A DNA stretch of 64,000 bases from Delphinus delphis (lineage: Eukaryota > Chordata > Mammalia > Artiodactyla > Delphinidae), in contig NC_082696.1 of the NCBI RefSeq assembly GCF_949987515.2, forward strand, positions 33,584,431-33,648,430. The letters are read 5' to 3'. A model generated the notes under the pieces. It was not told the DNA's origin. It saw only the letters and a program-made list of their open reading frames with translations, and did not search any database. Numbering within the stretch: the stretch's first letter is position 1; the number at the start of each line of letters is the position of its first letter. Position numbers and translations under genes: made by a program. This document shows positions 33,991 to 46,915 of the stretch, one piece after another.

Positions 33991-36469
33991 GATGTTTAGT
34001 GCTTACTATGTGCTGTGAACTGTGTTAAATATTTTTTTTCATGTGAAAAATAACTGTTGGCTTTACACTTTGTTTGCATTCTTATCAGATATTTTCATTA
34101 ATCTCCTCTGAGACCCATAAAGCCTTTCTGAGTTTTATTTGTGAATTCTAATGCATCTAAAAATTGTAATTGCAAAAATACATACCAAATGGTACATATT
34201 GTAATTTCCTATTACTTATGTCTGCTTGAAGCTGTCAATAGATAGAGAATAGTTTTGATCATAGGATTGAAATAAAGCTGCTCTCAATTTTGGAGTGGAA
34301 ACTTGAAAAATCTCCTCCTTTCTCTGTATGAAAATACGTGTTTATATGTTCTGGTGTATAATGTATACAATCACGTTAACTGGTTTAGGTCTGCCTTTTC
34401 TCCATGGTAACATTGAGATTTGGAAAGAAAAAAAAAAGCTATGCCAGACACACTGTGTCCTTAGAGAGATTTACTTTGTGTCTTAAATGTTTAAGAAGAG
34501 GAGTGTGTTCATTGGTTTTCTTTGGAAGCTGTGGTTGTTATTGTGATTATAAATTTAAGTCTGGGAAGAAAGTTTTACCACTGAAGCCTCAGCCAAGTTA
34601 GTGATTGGGCAGGAAGTCAACCCTCCTGCCTTCAATTACTTACTTTGCAGTTCCCTTCCCCTGCGCCTTCTACACCAGTTTTTTATAGTACTATAAAATT
34701 TTATTCTTTGACTCACACAATCCTCACTTCACCCTTGGAGGTGTAATTAATGTCGTTGAGTCAGATTCAATAGTCTTTCACTCATTAAGCTTTTGTGGTC
34801 TTTAAAGAAATTACAGATAACCCAGTTCAAGACTGCATTTTGTAGACATTGCCACAGCCTGGGGCAAGGCCACATAACAAGTCACTAGCTTTTAATGACT
34901 TTTAATGTTTTGGTAGAAATAATTTTTCTTGAAAATATGACCATGTTATATAGCCAGTATCCCCACAGCAAAAATGTCTTTTGGTCTGTGTTACAAGATG
35001 CTTCACATACATGGAAAACAAATCCTAATATGAAGCATAGACAATCCCTTTTATGGACCACGGAGGGGTGGGGTAGGGGTGGACTGCAGAATCCTGTAAA
35101 TGGATTATGCTCATCTTGTGGGGAGATATTTGCTTGTAGACCTGATCGCAGCAAGGAGAAGATTCCTAGCCTCACACATTTCCCTTTCGTGTGGCAGTCC
35201 TTAACAGGTTGGAGGTTACAACCTGCTGAGCAAGAATCTGAATGCCTCTTACTTGTCTTAAAAACTTCTGTGTGTATGTGGGCAGTTCTTAAAGAGATGC
35301 AACTTCATACGATTCATGGTATCATGCGTGGTTGGCCACTTATACCTGAATTATGACTTTGCCACTTAGATTGAGTCAGGTACAGACTTCACTGTCATAT
35401 CCATCTAGGCCTCACCTTAGTGGTCTCTGCCCCCTACCCTCCACCCCCTTGGACCCTTCACGCTCTTAGTCTATAGCACAGCTCCCCCACTCCCACCCCT
35501 CCCAAGTCTCTTTTGTTTCTTCCCCCAAAGATGCTTTCATTCCTCTGAGTCTCTGTCGCCTAGTTTCTGTAACCCAACAGCCCTTCTCCCTGTTACTACC
35601 CACTCCATAGAGCATTTCCTGAAAGAATCTTAGTCAAATACAACTACTTGGAATATCAGCTGACTGCTTGCTCTAAACCATGATTTTCGTGTCTCAGTTC
35701 CTCCAGTTCTACTTCCTCCATGCATCATCTTGATCAAACTAAAATCTATGTTAACATCTAACTTGTAGTCTAAAATTAAATGCAAAATTGAGAGATAAGA
35801 GGAGGGGTTAGGAAGGTACTTGAAGTTGGAAGGTATTTTCCTATTTCCTCTAATAAGGTTAACATGTGATTTCACTAATTGATTGAATTATATTCTACCA
35901 ATTGAAAGTGCTTTTCTAGAAATAGGTTTTATTTTACTAATATCAGATTATTAGAAACGTTTTGAATTAAATAATAAGAAGCCACATAGTCATAATCATA
36001 GTCCATGCATTTCATATGGAAATACATATATGTATGCATTCTCTGACAAAGCTATTAACCCATCCTTTGCAGATAAAGTAGCATCAGAAAAGTTTTAGAC
36101 ATGTTTAGCTCTCTATTATGTCGTAATCTACTTTTCTTTCTGGTTGTACCTTCAGATGAGGCCTGAACTTTACTGAAGTGATAAGTGGAAAGGAACTATG
36201 TTATATTGTTAGCTGTCAGGAGAATACTAAGAAGTTATACTCAAAGCCATTCTTTTAGATAATTTTGTTTTGGAATGACGATGCTATTGCTGTAATCAGT
36301 CTTATCTTGAATGGTTTATCATAGACTGTTACTTCTCATAAGCAGTTTTTCTTTGTTTTCCCAATCTGGTTAAATATCCAGTTGAAAGAATTGGTGGCTG
36401 TGGAGGGATACTTTCATATCATTGATCTCCTGTGGCATGTTCTTCTTTCCGTTTGTGCATTTGATTCAA
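33991..36469. other. Intronic sequence, nothing recognised
   Basis: About 2.5 kb with no named repeat. An open frame of 153 codons on the + strand (34895-35356) is the longest outside repeats. It has no recognisable domain, and a chance run of that length is plausible in 64 kb. Confidence 0.5.
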
Positions 36470-37040
36470 CATTTTTTTTACCTCTGTCTTTGCATCTTTT
36501 TATTGTCTTAACATTTACCAAATAATTGTAGATTCTATATTGCCTCTTAATATATGCTTTATCTTTATCTTCATGAATCGATAGTGTTGAATATTTACGT
36601 TTCTCATGTGAATTAAGTATTAAAATACCTTACTAGTGCTCATTAGTACAAAGTTTGTGATTTTATTTGTGAATAATTTTGCTATAAGTGCCCTTCAAGC
36701 TTGAAGTTAGTCCTTGTCTTTGGATGCTATTGAGAAGACCTATACATAATTTGTTTTGCTTTTTCTGTTTTTGGAAATTGGTTGGCCTAGCGTGTATTTA
36801 TAGGACTGAGGACTGCACGTATGTGAACATTTATGTAGGGTAGATTTCGAGAAGTGTTATTGCTGGTTTGAAAGGCAAGTGATTACAAACCAAATTGCCC
36901 TCCCCTTCCCCCCAGCCAAAAGTGCCTTTTGCTCTCCTGTTGTTACCCCGTGTACTGTCAACACTAGATATTATTAATCTTTAAAGTTTTGCAAATGATA
37001 TGAACAAAAATGCTCACTTCTGTTACAATTTGCCTTTATT
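36470..37040 (-). repeat. Old L1 fragment
   Basis: Antisense L1 phrases occur in order: ATTTTGCTATAAGTGCCCTT, AGAAGTGTTATTGCTGG, CCAAATTGCCCTCCCC, GTGTACTGTCAACACTAG and TTATTAATCTTTAAAG. These correspond to the ORF2 end and 3' UTR of ancient L1 families. The left boundary is uncertain. Confidence 0.65.
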
Positions 37041-40019
37041 GTAATAGGATGGTAAACTTAGGTTTACTAAGACATTAATTAGGGGCAATTTGTTTTTACT
37101 AATTATTTGCTAGGATGGGCTTGTCAGATTTGCACTGTCATAATGTCTTTTATTTTATCTATTTTTAGAGCTTTGACAATTTCAAAATACAACTATGGCT
37201 TGAGGTGAGAAGTGAGGCAGGAAAGCTGTCCTGCTGCACAGCAGATACCGTACTTCAAATGCTATCTCCATACTGTTAACTGGTTTTAATCTATTATTCA
37301 AATCTCTGTGCTAGCTTCTCACCCCTCATATTTGAAAATAAAAAATTTCCAGGTTTTCATGGTTCATTCTGAAGAAATGTGTTTGCCTTTTATCTGTAAA
37401 CTGTACAATTCAATGGATTTAAAGTCGGTTGTTATGTTTTAGAGCAAAACCTGGAGGGAAAATTAAAGTAAGTATGTTAAATAAATGGGATATAATGCTT
37501 TCAGTCAATCATCCAAATTTGATGAGACAAAGACATTTCAAGTCTGTAGACAGTTTTATACCTACTATTCTTGGGAGCCAAGAGCCGCTGATATGCATGG
37601 AGTTTGCAACAAAAGAAAGTTAACTTATCTGTACGAAATTATTCTTCCAGGCCCAGACCTCTTTTCTGCACTGAAGCATTTTTTTATATTTTTGAATTTC
37701 ACATGAAATTCTATTACAGGCAGAGTCAACATCTTTAAAATATTTTTGTTATGTAAGAATAGTTGAATTGTGGTAGTTTATATTTTAGGAGTTCTGCTAG
37801 GGAGTAGAGTCAGTGGTGGCATGAATTTCTGACATATAACCGAATTTTTTTATCATATGAGCCGCTTTATCTTTTTACAAAGGCCCAGGAATGATGGGAT
37901 ATTGTGGTAAGCTCATTTTCTGTTTTCTAATCCTTCAAATTTTGGTCATACTACTTTAAAAATGTCATGTAAATATGAAACAGTAATAAGGATCTCACCT
38001 AGATGTTTTCCGAACTAAAACCCAAACTTGATGCCTTAAATGTGCATAGCATGTAGCTTTACTAGTCATAGGGTGTTGTGGAGAGATTTTTAAAATTAAT
38101 TGGCACAGCATTCCTATGTAGTAGGTGGAAGTAGAAATGGGAAAGTGGAGCCAAATTGGTTGTTTTTGTTTTGGTATTGAAATGAGAAAATAAGGATACA
38201 GCCAGATCTGAATCTCACTCAGAGAGGCCCTGTGTAAAACCTTATTCATCATTCTCCCAATTATGACTCTCTTCATTAGGTTAGACTGACTGTTGACTTA
38301 CATATCACTTAAATGTCTGTGTTGAGCATTGGTGTTTGCTGGTTGAGGGATCTTTATTTTATGTGGTGATTCCACTAAATGGTAACCATATGCACTGTCC
38401 TTAGAAAGGAAATTTGAGCAGAGAAAGTTATAATTCAGCCTTCAACACTGACTTGGTCAGAAGTTGAAGTTTTTAAAGGCTAGTAAAAGTCTCACCAAAA
38501 CATTGGTTAAAGCCCCGATTACTTTCTTTATGAGAAAGGGGGTAGAGATCTCTGACAATAAGGTCTCTAACATTACTCAATATTAATGTAAGGATTTCCT
38601 TGTGTTTGGGTGAGTGGCTTGTTTGCTGTGGACTTGGTAAAAGGCCAAACTGACTGTTTAAATGATGCTTAGAATGAAAGAACTGGTTAATACATCCGAA
38701 ATCAGTAGTTAATATACTGATAGAAATGATAATGTCCAGCTTTTTTTCCTAAATAAAGAAAATGGCAGAAAGAACTGTCTTTACTCTTAAGAATATATTT
38801 TAAGAACTGTGGAAAACCCAAACATTGACCTCTGTACCTTCTATATTACACCAAGTCTAGAAACATTCCAATAGGAAAGGGGCTTCATATTAATGAAAAA
38901 GATAATTTTTTCTTTTTACTTTCAAGATGCATTTTAATTACCTAAATTAGTTATTTTTTTCGAAGTGTATTTCAGTCTTACAAAACCGAACTGTTGAACG
39001 TCTTAAAGTGTACTGAGAGTATTTGATTCCTTTGCCAATCTGCTATAAGATTTTGAATAAAAAACCTCAAGGCAGATCTTTGCCCTTCCTCTAGGAGGTT
39101 GGGTTATGGAATTCTGTTTTACATGGCTTCAGCATTTTGCAGAACTCCCTTCGTAAATGAAAAATGATCCATCACCCATCATGCTTGAGCTGAGTCAGGA
39201 GAACTGCTGAAATAAGCCAGAATGTGTCTGATATGGGTGAAGTGGAGCCCACCAGGAATCCCTCCATGAGAAAGAAAACAAAACAAAGAAATGTTTAAAT
39301 GTGAGCTTGGATGGTTTCCAGTTTTACCAAAATGTAAATAATGGCTTCAGTTGTGAATTTTATTTTTCAGTACATTTACTCTCTATTACTTTGGTCAATG
39401 GGTTTCTCTAGATTGTGTATCTAACGCTAGACAAAAAAGATGAGATTTTACTGGAATAGAAAAAAATGATGAAAAATAGGAAAAGAAACTTGGGTAAATA
39501 CATTAATGATCTTTGCAAAAGCACCTGGTTTCTTATCCTAGGATTCATGTCAGGGCTATGCAAAAATTGCCAGAACAAAATTGCTTTTGATTTATTTTAA
39601 TGTTTTTAAAGGTAGAAAAGCCACTTGTTTATATGTGTTTTAGGGGAGATGAGGTGAAAGTGAAGGTTTCCAAGCACGAGTGATAGGACAGTGCTATGAT
39701 CATATACATTCTTAGCCTTAAGTCACTGTATTGAAATAAAATTCTTTGCTGAAGTTACTAGTTAATCAGCCTGGCTTTTATAGCTCTGTCCAAAAAAGAA
39801 CCTTTCCTATTGCTGGCATCAAGTCTAGGAGACTTTGACATGTAATATGGTTGGAAGTTTACTACATTTTGTCCACAAAGGATGCAGCACCCCGTACTAT
39901 CACCTGGGTGAGATGGGTAATGAATGCTGTCTTTGTTGAGCAGTAGCTTGAGGTTATGCTGATCGAAGGGAGCTGTACTGTATGATTCTGAAGATGTCTA
40001 ATCACACTTCATTTGAGGA
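37041..40019. other. Intronic sequence, nothing recognised
   Basis: About 3 kb without a recognised repeat or exon. It is the longest repeat-poor part of intron 1 here, so conserved noncoding elements could lie in it, but the sequence alone cannot show that. Confidence 0.5.
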
Positions 40020-40120
40020 GCCATTTAATGTCATGGTCAAGAGTAAAGAACCTATATAGTACCTGGGTTCACATCCTGACTCTGACACTTTCTTGCTCTG
40101 TAACTCTGGGAAATTTTAAT
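40020..40120 (+). repeat. MIR SINE fragment
   Basis: TGTCATGGTCAAGAGTAAAG, TACCTGGGTTCACATCCTGA and TTGCTCTGTAACTCTGGG match the 5' half of MIR. Confidence 0.7.
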
Positions 40121-40448
40121 TTTTTCTAGTATGAGGCACTTTTTATTAATATGTTCCTTCTACATTTTAATAAACCTCTTTTCATCTGTGAAATCATTTC
40201 TATGGCTGTTCGGCATGTAATCATCCATTAGCTCCATAATGAGGTAGGATGAAGTCACATATGTACTGTCAGGGCTGCCCAGGTCTCAAAGGCTTATTTT
40301 TGGACCTCAGCTTGTACCTGAGACCTGAAAATTAGGCATAGAGACTTGGATTGCTTACGTCTGTCTTCTGGGTACCCTTCCACAATGGACATATGCTTGT
40401 GTGTATTGGAAACAGAGGATTGCCATCCTGTTCTTTTTCTCATATCTA

Positions 40449-40507
40449 TTGGGTTGGCCAAAAAGTTAGTTATGGAAAAACCTGAACGAACTTTTTGGCC
40501 AACCTAA
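40449..40507 (+). mobile_element. Mariner-type MITE, 59 bp
   Basis: Terminal inverted repeats TTGGGTTGGCCAAAAAGTT and AACTTTTTGGCCAACCTAA pair with one mismatch. They flank a short centre (AGTTATGGAAAAACCTGAACG) and are bordered by TA on both sides (40447-40448 and 40508-40509). The TIR sequence is that of the mariner/MADE1-like elements of mammals. With no transposase it is non-autonomous. Its RNA would fold into a hairpin. Confidence 0.93.
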
Positions 40508-41017
40508 TACTTCCCTGATTCACGCAATTACTCTTAATTTTATTTCACTTATAGAAAGAGCACCCGACTAGTGACCCATAGTTGGAGATAATAAATGATT
40601 GAGTGAATAAGTGTATTTGTGTTCACACATACTGTATATTTGACTATTTGCATGCATGTATGCATGTATCAATATATGCTGGGTCACAGTGTAAAATATA
40701 TTTCCCTTTGTTGTCTGAAAAGCTTGAAGCCCAGACTACAGGACCTTGAAAGCTCTCTCATATTCTCACTTTCTGATTTAGACCTCTGTCCAGCTAGACA
40801 ATCTGATGTGGTTTTAGATGTAGAACTGTCATTCAGACCCCATTTCCAGTTTCAGTTTCCTGGCTGTGGCCTATTGCCACTCGTCTTGATATATGAGAAA
40901 GAAAATCAAGTCATATGGAGGTGAGGCAGAAATCAAAGACCCTTGTTTGTAAGCTTTTAACCAGACTGTGTACTACCTATAATTTTCAAGGATACTTAAG
41001 ATCAGAGTGATCTAACC

Positions 41018-41528
41018 CAGGGGTTGGTGAACTATGGCCTGATGGCTAAATCCAGCTTGCCACCTGTTTTTGTAATAAAAGTTTTTTTTTTTAATTTAAT
41101 TTTATTATTATTTGGCTGCATCGGGTCTTAGTTGTGGCACATAGGATTTTCATTGCAACATGCAGGATCTTTCGTTGCGGCACCTGGGCTTCTCTAGTTG
41201 CATCACGCAGGCTTCTCTCTCCTTGTGGTGCACAGGCTCTAGAGCGTGCAGGCCTAGTTGCCCTGCAGTATGTGGATCTTAGTTCCCCGACCAGGGATTG
41301 AACCCAGGTCGCTTGCATTGGAAGGCGGATTCTTAACCACTGCACCACCAGTGAAGTCCCATAAAAGTTTTATTTGAACACAGCCATACCCATTTGTTAG
41401 GTATTCTCTGTGGCTGCTTTGTTGCTACAATGACAACAGTTATGTAGTTGTGATAGAAATGATATGGTCTGCAAAACCTAAAATATTTATTAATTGGCTT
41501 TTTACAGTTGAAGTTTGCTGACACCTTG
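41018..41528. mobile_element. hAT-type DNA transposon relic, split by a SINE
   Basis: The left end CAGGGGTTGGTGAACTATGG and the right end AGTTTGCTGACACCTTG are near-inverse terminal repeats. The flanking 8-mers ATCTAACC (41010-41017) and ATCTAAAG (41529-41536) match at 6 of 8 positions, as expected for an old 8-bp hAT target duplication. Removing the SINE at 41086-41360 and one copy of its duplication leaves about 225 bp, the size of a non-autonomous Charlie-like element. I do not assign a family name. Confidence 0.8.
41086..41360 (-). mobile_element. CHR-type SINE, long form, nested in hAT element
   Basis: The minus-strand head is GGGACTTCACTGGTGGTGC and the tail is the T/A-rich run at 41086-41112. 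The perfect duplication ATAAAAGTTTT lies at 41075-41085 and 41361-41371. It interrupts the hAT element, so it is the younger of the two. Confidence 0.96.
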
Positions 41529-41784
41529 ATCTAAAGTAAGGTGTTTCCTTATTGAAAGCGTATCTGATGAGTGTTCAGGGAAAACTGGTAATGGTAATAT
41601 GATAATATTGTCTTTATGGGAACTCTCTTTAGTCTTTCTGGATAAACTATATGGAAACCATAAGTTTCTTTCTTCGACTTTTGCTGTTTAATATGTGCAT
41701 AGGTTTGCATTTGTATAGCATATATACAGAGTACACTGTTAAGAAAGGAACATGAAAAAATAAGGTGCTGTTAAAAAAACTTGT

Positions 41785-41945
41785 TGAGTGTTAGGGGCTT
41801 TACATGCATTATCACTAATCCTCATACAGCTGTACTGTAGCTATTATTATCTTGATTTTATTGGGAAGGAAATTGAAGCTCAAAGAAATAAAATAGGAAA
41901 GCTGTATATGTGCTTAGTCATCTCTCCAGGCTTCATCTAGAAATG
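41785..41945 (-). repeat. MIR SINE relic
   Basis: Antisense landmarks: GGGCTTTACATGCATTATCA, GTAGCTATTATTATCTTGAT and a degraded GGAAATTGAAGCTCAAAG. Ends are approximate. Confidence 0.65.
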
Positions 41946-44499
41946 CTGTCTCTTTCTTGTACCATCTGAGTGGTGGTATGTACCAGTTCCTTAAAATTCC
42001 TTAAGTCTTCTTAATTGACGTTGAGGAGATGTTAATATTGCTTCTCTGCAAAGATGGAGGGGAGTAAAACTGGACTTATTTTTCTATTCTGGTTAATTTA
42101 GTCTTTCTTATTAAAAGAAGATTATTCAGTCAATTGGAGTATAGCATTTGCTTCAAATCATAGACAATTTGAATAGAAGTCTTACTAGCTAAATAATCTT
42201 GGATTGTATGTATTAAACATATATTCTTGGCTAGAAATGGAACTCTAGAGATGAACAATTAGATAATTTATGGGTGTGTTTGAAATGAGCTCTTCTCTCA
42301 TCATTAAGAGTCATTTGTATCTATCAATAAATGTTGGGTTTGGATTTCCAGGAGCTAGGCTCAAATAATATTTTCTTCTACTATTTAACTACTAGCAGGG
42401 CAAAAGAGTTTTTTTCTGGATCTGAAGTTGGATCTGGATCTTAAAAGTTATCTTTTAAGGAACTCTTATTCATAAATTTTCTTATTTTTCTTCATTAGAT
42501 CTTCTTTGTTATTGAACCAGAGTGACGCATTAAGACCAGTGACTCATACTTATGACCTCAAAGGCATTCGTCCTTTGCATCTACTTGGATTTGTTTTCCT
42601 ATTTGAATTTCAGTACTTAAATTGAGAACAAGCATTGTTTATCCTTAGACTGGAGGTAAACTTCTAAGCATTGACTATGATAAGTCAATTCTTATTTTGT
42701 ATCTTCAATATTCCCAAAAGTTGAAAGGAAAAAAAATATTTTAAGATATCCCAGTAGATTTCAGAGGAAATATGAACTTTATTTAAAAGCATCAATTTTT
42801 ACACTTTGTAAAACTGCTTTTCTGGGAGAAGACAATATTGACTCAGATTATGAATGGAATTACATTTAAGAGATTCAGTAATAAGTTACTTGTCTGTTCT
42901 TTTAAATTTTTTTGTGTGAAATGTATTGGCTTCTTTGTAATGAGTTTTGGGGCTTATACCAGTAAAATTATATTATGGTTCTGATTAGCATAGACAAAGA
43001 TGATCTATTCAAAGTTAGTTTAATTCAGTATTGCATGTGTCCTAATGTGATATATATTAATCTTTCATTGTGTTCTTAATGGAAGAAAGATTATTTCAAA
43101 GTTGATGATCACTTACATGAGCAAATTTATGTATCACAGCTTAATTCACAATTGGAAAATATTAATTTGCCCATTTTTGAGGGTCATAAAACAACAGTGT
43201 TAAGGACATTGCATTTGCCAACATATTTTGTCTAGGACTTTACTCTTACTTTTCAAAACCCTGTATATTCCAATCATTTTAAGAAAATAATAACAAAAAT
43301 GATCTGTATTTTGAGCTAAATGAAGATTGTTCTTTACAAATAGTAAAGAACCATGAAAGATAATTATGTGTGTTTCTTGCTATTAGATTCAATCAGAAAA
43401 TTAAGACTGCATAGATGCCTTGGAGGGGAGAATGTGGAAGGTCCTAGTACAATAGCTTTCAAAAGAATGTCCTCCATAACATGTTCACAGTTGTCCAGGG
43501 CCTTACTGACCTTTTATTTTTCTCCAATTCAACTTTGTTCTAAATTAACCTGACCCTGGGTTTTATTGAAAAGTTTGATATCAGAAGGGATTTGAGTTTA
43601 GTATTCATTCTTTTATGATTCCACAGAAAGAATCTCTATTTCCATACTCTCTCATAGAGCTGTCTGTTTAAATAAACACTCAAGAATCTCTTTAAATGCT
43701 AGATGTTTAGGCAATATAATTTTGGGGATAGGAATACTTCTATTTTTTGTACCTAATGTTTCTTAGTACCTGTCTTTTCTTTGAGTTGCTTAGGAATGTA
43801 AAGAAATTCAGGCAAGTCCAAATTAGCTTGACTTTTATTTTCAGGTGAACAGCTTGCAAAGGCTCACAAATGGGTTGTCATAGTGGAAGCAGACCCTTGC
43901 AGTGAAAGATCTGTCCTTTAGCTGACTGACTGGCATAGAGGAATTAGCAATCCGTGAAATGGCTCTTCAGAAGTAATTTTCCTCCAAGGGTCAAGGAACT
44001 TGCAGTTGCCCGTTTTGCTGAAATCATTTTGCTGTACTCCCTGTAGTCCTGTCACCAGTAGCAAATACAAAAACTGAAAATGTAAGGTGTTTCCTTGTTC
44101 ATTTTCATCCCCTCTGCCTCAGGACATTTCTTGAGCACCATTTCAGTATTGCCTCCTTTTGTCTAGCTCAGTGAAACTTTAAATTCATAAATTATGTTTT
44201 TATTTATGAATTAGAACCTTGCTGTTTCTCTTTTAAATAGATCATAATACTATATATAAAAATGTCTGAAGAGAGGAGCATGTGTATAGAAGACTATGTA
44301 TTAAAGAAGACTTTGTTTTTAGGGCTTTCTAGTGAGCCTTAAATGGTAAACTGGGATTATGCAAAATGGAATTAGCTCAAATTATATTATGTGCTATCTG
44401 TTGTAAGGTTGAACCAAATTATCTACCTCCGTTTTCCCCCATTACTCTTTAAACTCTACATAACTGTTGTTATTATTGTTGTTATCATTATTATTATCA
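41946..44499. other. Intronic sequence, nothing recognised
   Basis: About 2.5 kb with no recognised repeat or exon. A juxtaposed acceptor-donor motif (TTTTATTTTCAG then GTGAAC) lies at 43834-43851. Confidence 0.5.
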
Positions 44500-45020
44500 A
44501 TATGGCTTGAATTGTGTCATACTCCTGGATAAAATCCTTTAATGGCTTCATACAATTATAGAATGAAATCTAAATGTTTTATAGTATCTAAAAATCTTTC
44601 ATATTAAGTTTTGTTTCTGTTTTGTCCCCTACATACTTTTCATGCTCATTACACAGACTTATTTGAGATTACTTGAGACTCTCCAACAAATCATGTTTCT
44701 TTAGATTTGTTATGCCCTTGCTTTTGCTTTTTTTCTAATTTCAATCCAATTTCCTTTCTGGCCTGGCACATCCTTACTCATCTTTAGGCCTAACTCCGTG
44801 AAGCCTTCCAAAACCAACTCAGGTATAGGTAGCCAATTCATTTGTCATTTGTGTTCTTTGTGACTTTGGTCATACTGTTATGATCCCTTGTAACATACTG
44901 TATTTTATATATATATATATATATATACTCTCCCATGCATGTCTGTCTATCCCATTCATCAGGCCAATAATAGTATTTTTTTGTATTTTTTATACCCAGT
45001 CTGATACACTGTATTAGTCC
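44500..45020 (+). repeat. L2 LINE relic with a TA microsatellite
   Basis: L2 phrases in order: GGATAAAATCCTTTAATGGC, CTCATTACACAGACTTATTT, TCTGGCCTGGCACATCC and CGTGAAGCCTTCC, with a tail near 45000. A (TA)12-type run lies at 44905-44928. Confidence 0.75.
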
Positions 45021-46915
45021 TTAACTTTGAAATACAAAATTCTTTACAAAAAGATTCATAAACATCTTTTACCAAAGATTTATTCCTATGTTACACATGT
45101 GATGGATAGATATATTGTACCTCTTAGATTAGAATTTATTGTAAATTATAAAATAAAAAGTCATCTTTAAAAAATTCTTCTATCACTCAACTCAGATCGA
45201 CCAGGAACTTTCCCCAAGACTCTTGACTGATACGGGAGTGAAGTGCAGCAAATAACAGGGTTGACCCACTTACTTTGTATAGCTCTTCCTAGTTGTTATT
45301 GCTAATAAGAATCCTGGAGGCTAAAATTAACAATGGCTATGAAGGACAGCAATTAAGCCCATTTGTCTTCCAAATGAACCAATGTAGGTTCCATTGGTAG
45401 TTTAAATTGATATACAGAGGTCACTCACAAAGGGCAGTGGAAGCCCTGAAGGTATGGGTTGCACAGCAGTAAGTTATTTTAGGATTGTGAGAGCAAATTA
45501 TATATTGAGAAAAACTTTCCCCTTGCTATGTCAAGATTCATTTCCTAGCAACCTCTTTTCATTGATTAATTTTAAATTAAAAAATAAATCATTTTTCATG
45601 AGAGCATTTATATAAAGGCTGTTTTAGGCGTATTTAAAAGACAACATTAAGCTTTCAAGCTGCTGAAGTTTGGTTATTTTAAAGGATTGATGTGGTTATA
45701 AGAGTGATTCAAGGATACCCATATATATATATATTCCACTTTTGAAAAAGGTTCTTTGGGCCATAGTGTCATCTGGACATTTCTGATTTTGCCTTCTTTG
45801 CATGTAATGCTGGCTTGTCTCTGTCATTGGTGAGGAATATAACTTTTTCATATTCAGATTGATAAATTTTTGATGAGGAAAGTGAATTCTCTGTTTACAG
45901 AGAAGAATTTACAGGCCTGAAGTTTACCACCCCCAGCCTGCTGTTCGGTCAGAGAAATCACTGAGTTTCTTCACAAAGATCCCCATGGAAACTAAACAAA
46001 TAAGCTACTTGAAGGGAGACAGGTTATTGGTTTTTCTCATTAAACCTACTGCTGAATTTTCATTAGTTCTAATCCATTTTCTTTCAAGATTAGACATATA
46101 GGCCAGTTCTGATTTTCATGAATTGAATAAACTAAATATGTTGAGTTGTGTGTGCCTATATATGTAGGCTGAGAAGCAAAAGTAATTATTCTACTTCTGC
46201 CATAAAATTACCCCAGAAAATAAAGCCAGGAAAAATGACTGATGTAAAGGGGAAAGGCTATCTCCATTTTTAAAAAAGAGGTTATTAAATAAAGTGGAAG
46301 TAGTGAGAGTGATTGTAGGCTAATCTGATCGGTTTTATGCTTCGTTCAGTTTTTCCCACTTTTAAGTCGTAATTGTGTGTGAAAGCAATCTAAATGAAGT
46401 ATGGAAACATGTTTCACTGACCTCAAACACTTTAGACCTCATAAAGCTGTAAGTATTTCATTTGCTATTATGAGTAGATTTCAAAGTGTTCTTCTAAAGC
46501 AAGAAATTTGGTAAATTTAATTATTAACTTCACCTTTTTGAACTTGCTGTATAAAGAAAGACAATTTTCACTTTTTTCTTTCCTCTCCTTCTCCCTGCTA
46601 AAGTTGTTAAAAACTATTTAGATTGAAGGTGGTTTGTATATTTCCGGAAAGCCTCACTATTACATATATCTTCTAATATTATTCATATCTAAAAAATCTC
46701 AGCCTTACTTCTGAGGCTCAAACCACTATCTTATTCACACAAGATACGGATAGAAATTTCATTTTATGTGAACATTTAGTGAAAATAGTGATAAATAGGA
46801 GTACATTTATTATTAAATTTATGAGTACCACATTGTACATTTCAGTATAATGTTTTCTTCTCCAGCACATTCTACTGTTTAGAATGTAACAGTAGTTCTT
46901 CTTTTCCCCTTTCAG
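45021..46915. other. End of intron 1, nothing recognised before the acceptor
   Basis: About 1.9 kb of AT-rich intron without a confident repeat, apart from a short (AT)n run at 45719-45735. The last 60 bases form the acceptor of exon 2. Confidence 0.55.
46866..46915 (+). promoter_or_regulatory. PTPRK: Splice acceptor region of PTPRK exon 2
   Basis: The run TCTTCTTTTCCCCTTTCAG ends at 46915 and is a strong polypyrimidine tract with CAG. A plausible branch site is ATGTAAC at about 46884-46890. An earlier candidate acceptor (TTTTCTTCTCCAG, ending at 46865) would add 50 nt that include an in-frame TAG in one frame and shift the frame, so 46915 is preferred. Confidence 0.88.

Larger units (their letters stand above)
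1..46915 (+). other. PTPRK: PTPRK intron 1 (3' portion)
   Basis: Everything upstream of the acceptor at 46915 is read as intron 1, because the exon that follows matches PTPRK exon 2. The upstream end lies outside the window, so at least 46.9 kb of intron 1 is present. PTPRK is known to have very long 5' introns in mammals. No other exon with paired splice sites and a recognisable protein was found in this stretch. Its content is dispersed repeats and unrecognised AT-rich sequence. The gene assignment depends entirely on the single exon downstream. Confidence 0.82.

Noticed and set aside
34895..35356. 153-codon open frame, the longest outside repeats
   Set aside because: It has no recognisable domain and no splice or start context. 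A rough estimate for 64 kb in six frames makes one such run by chance plausible.
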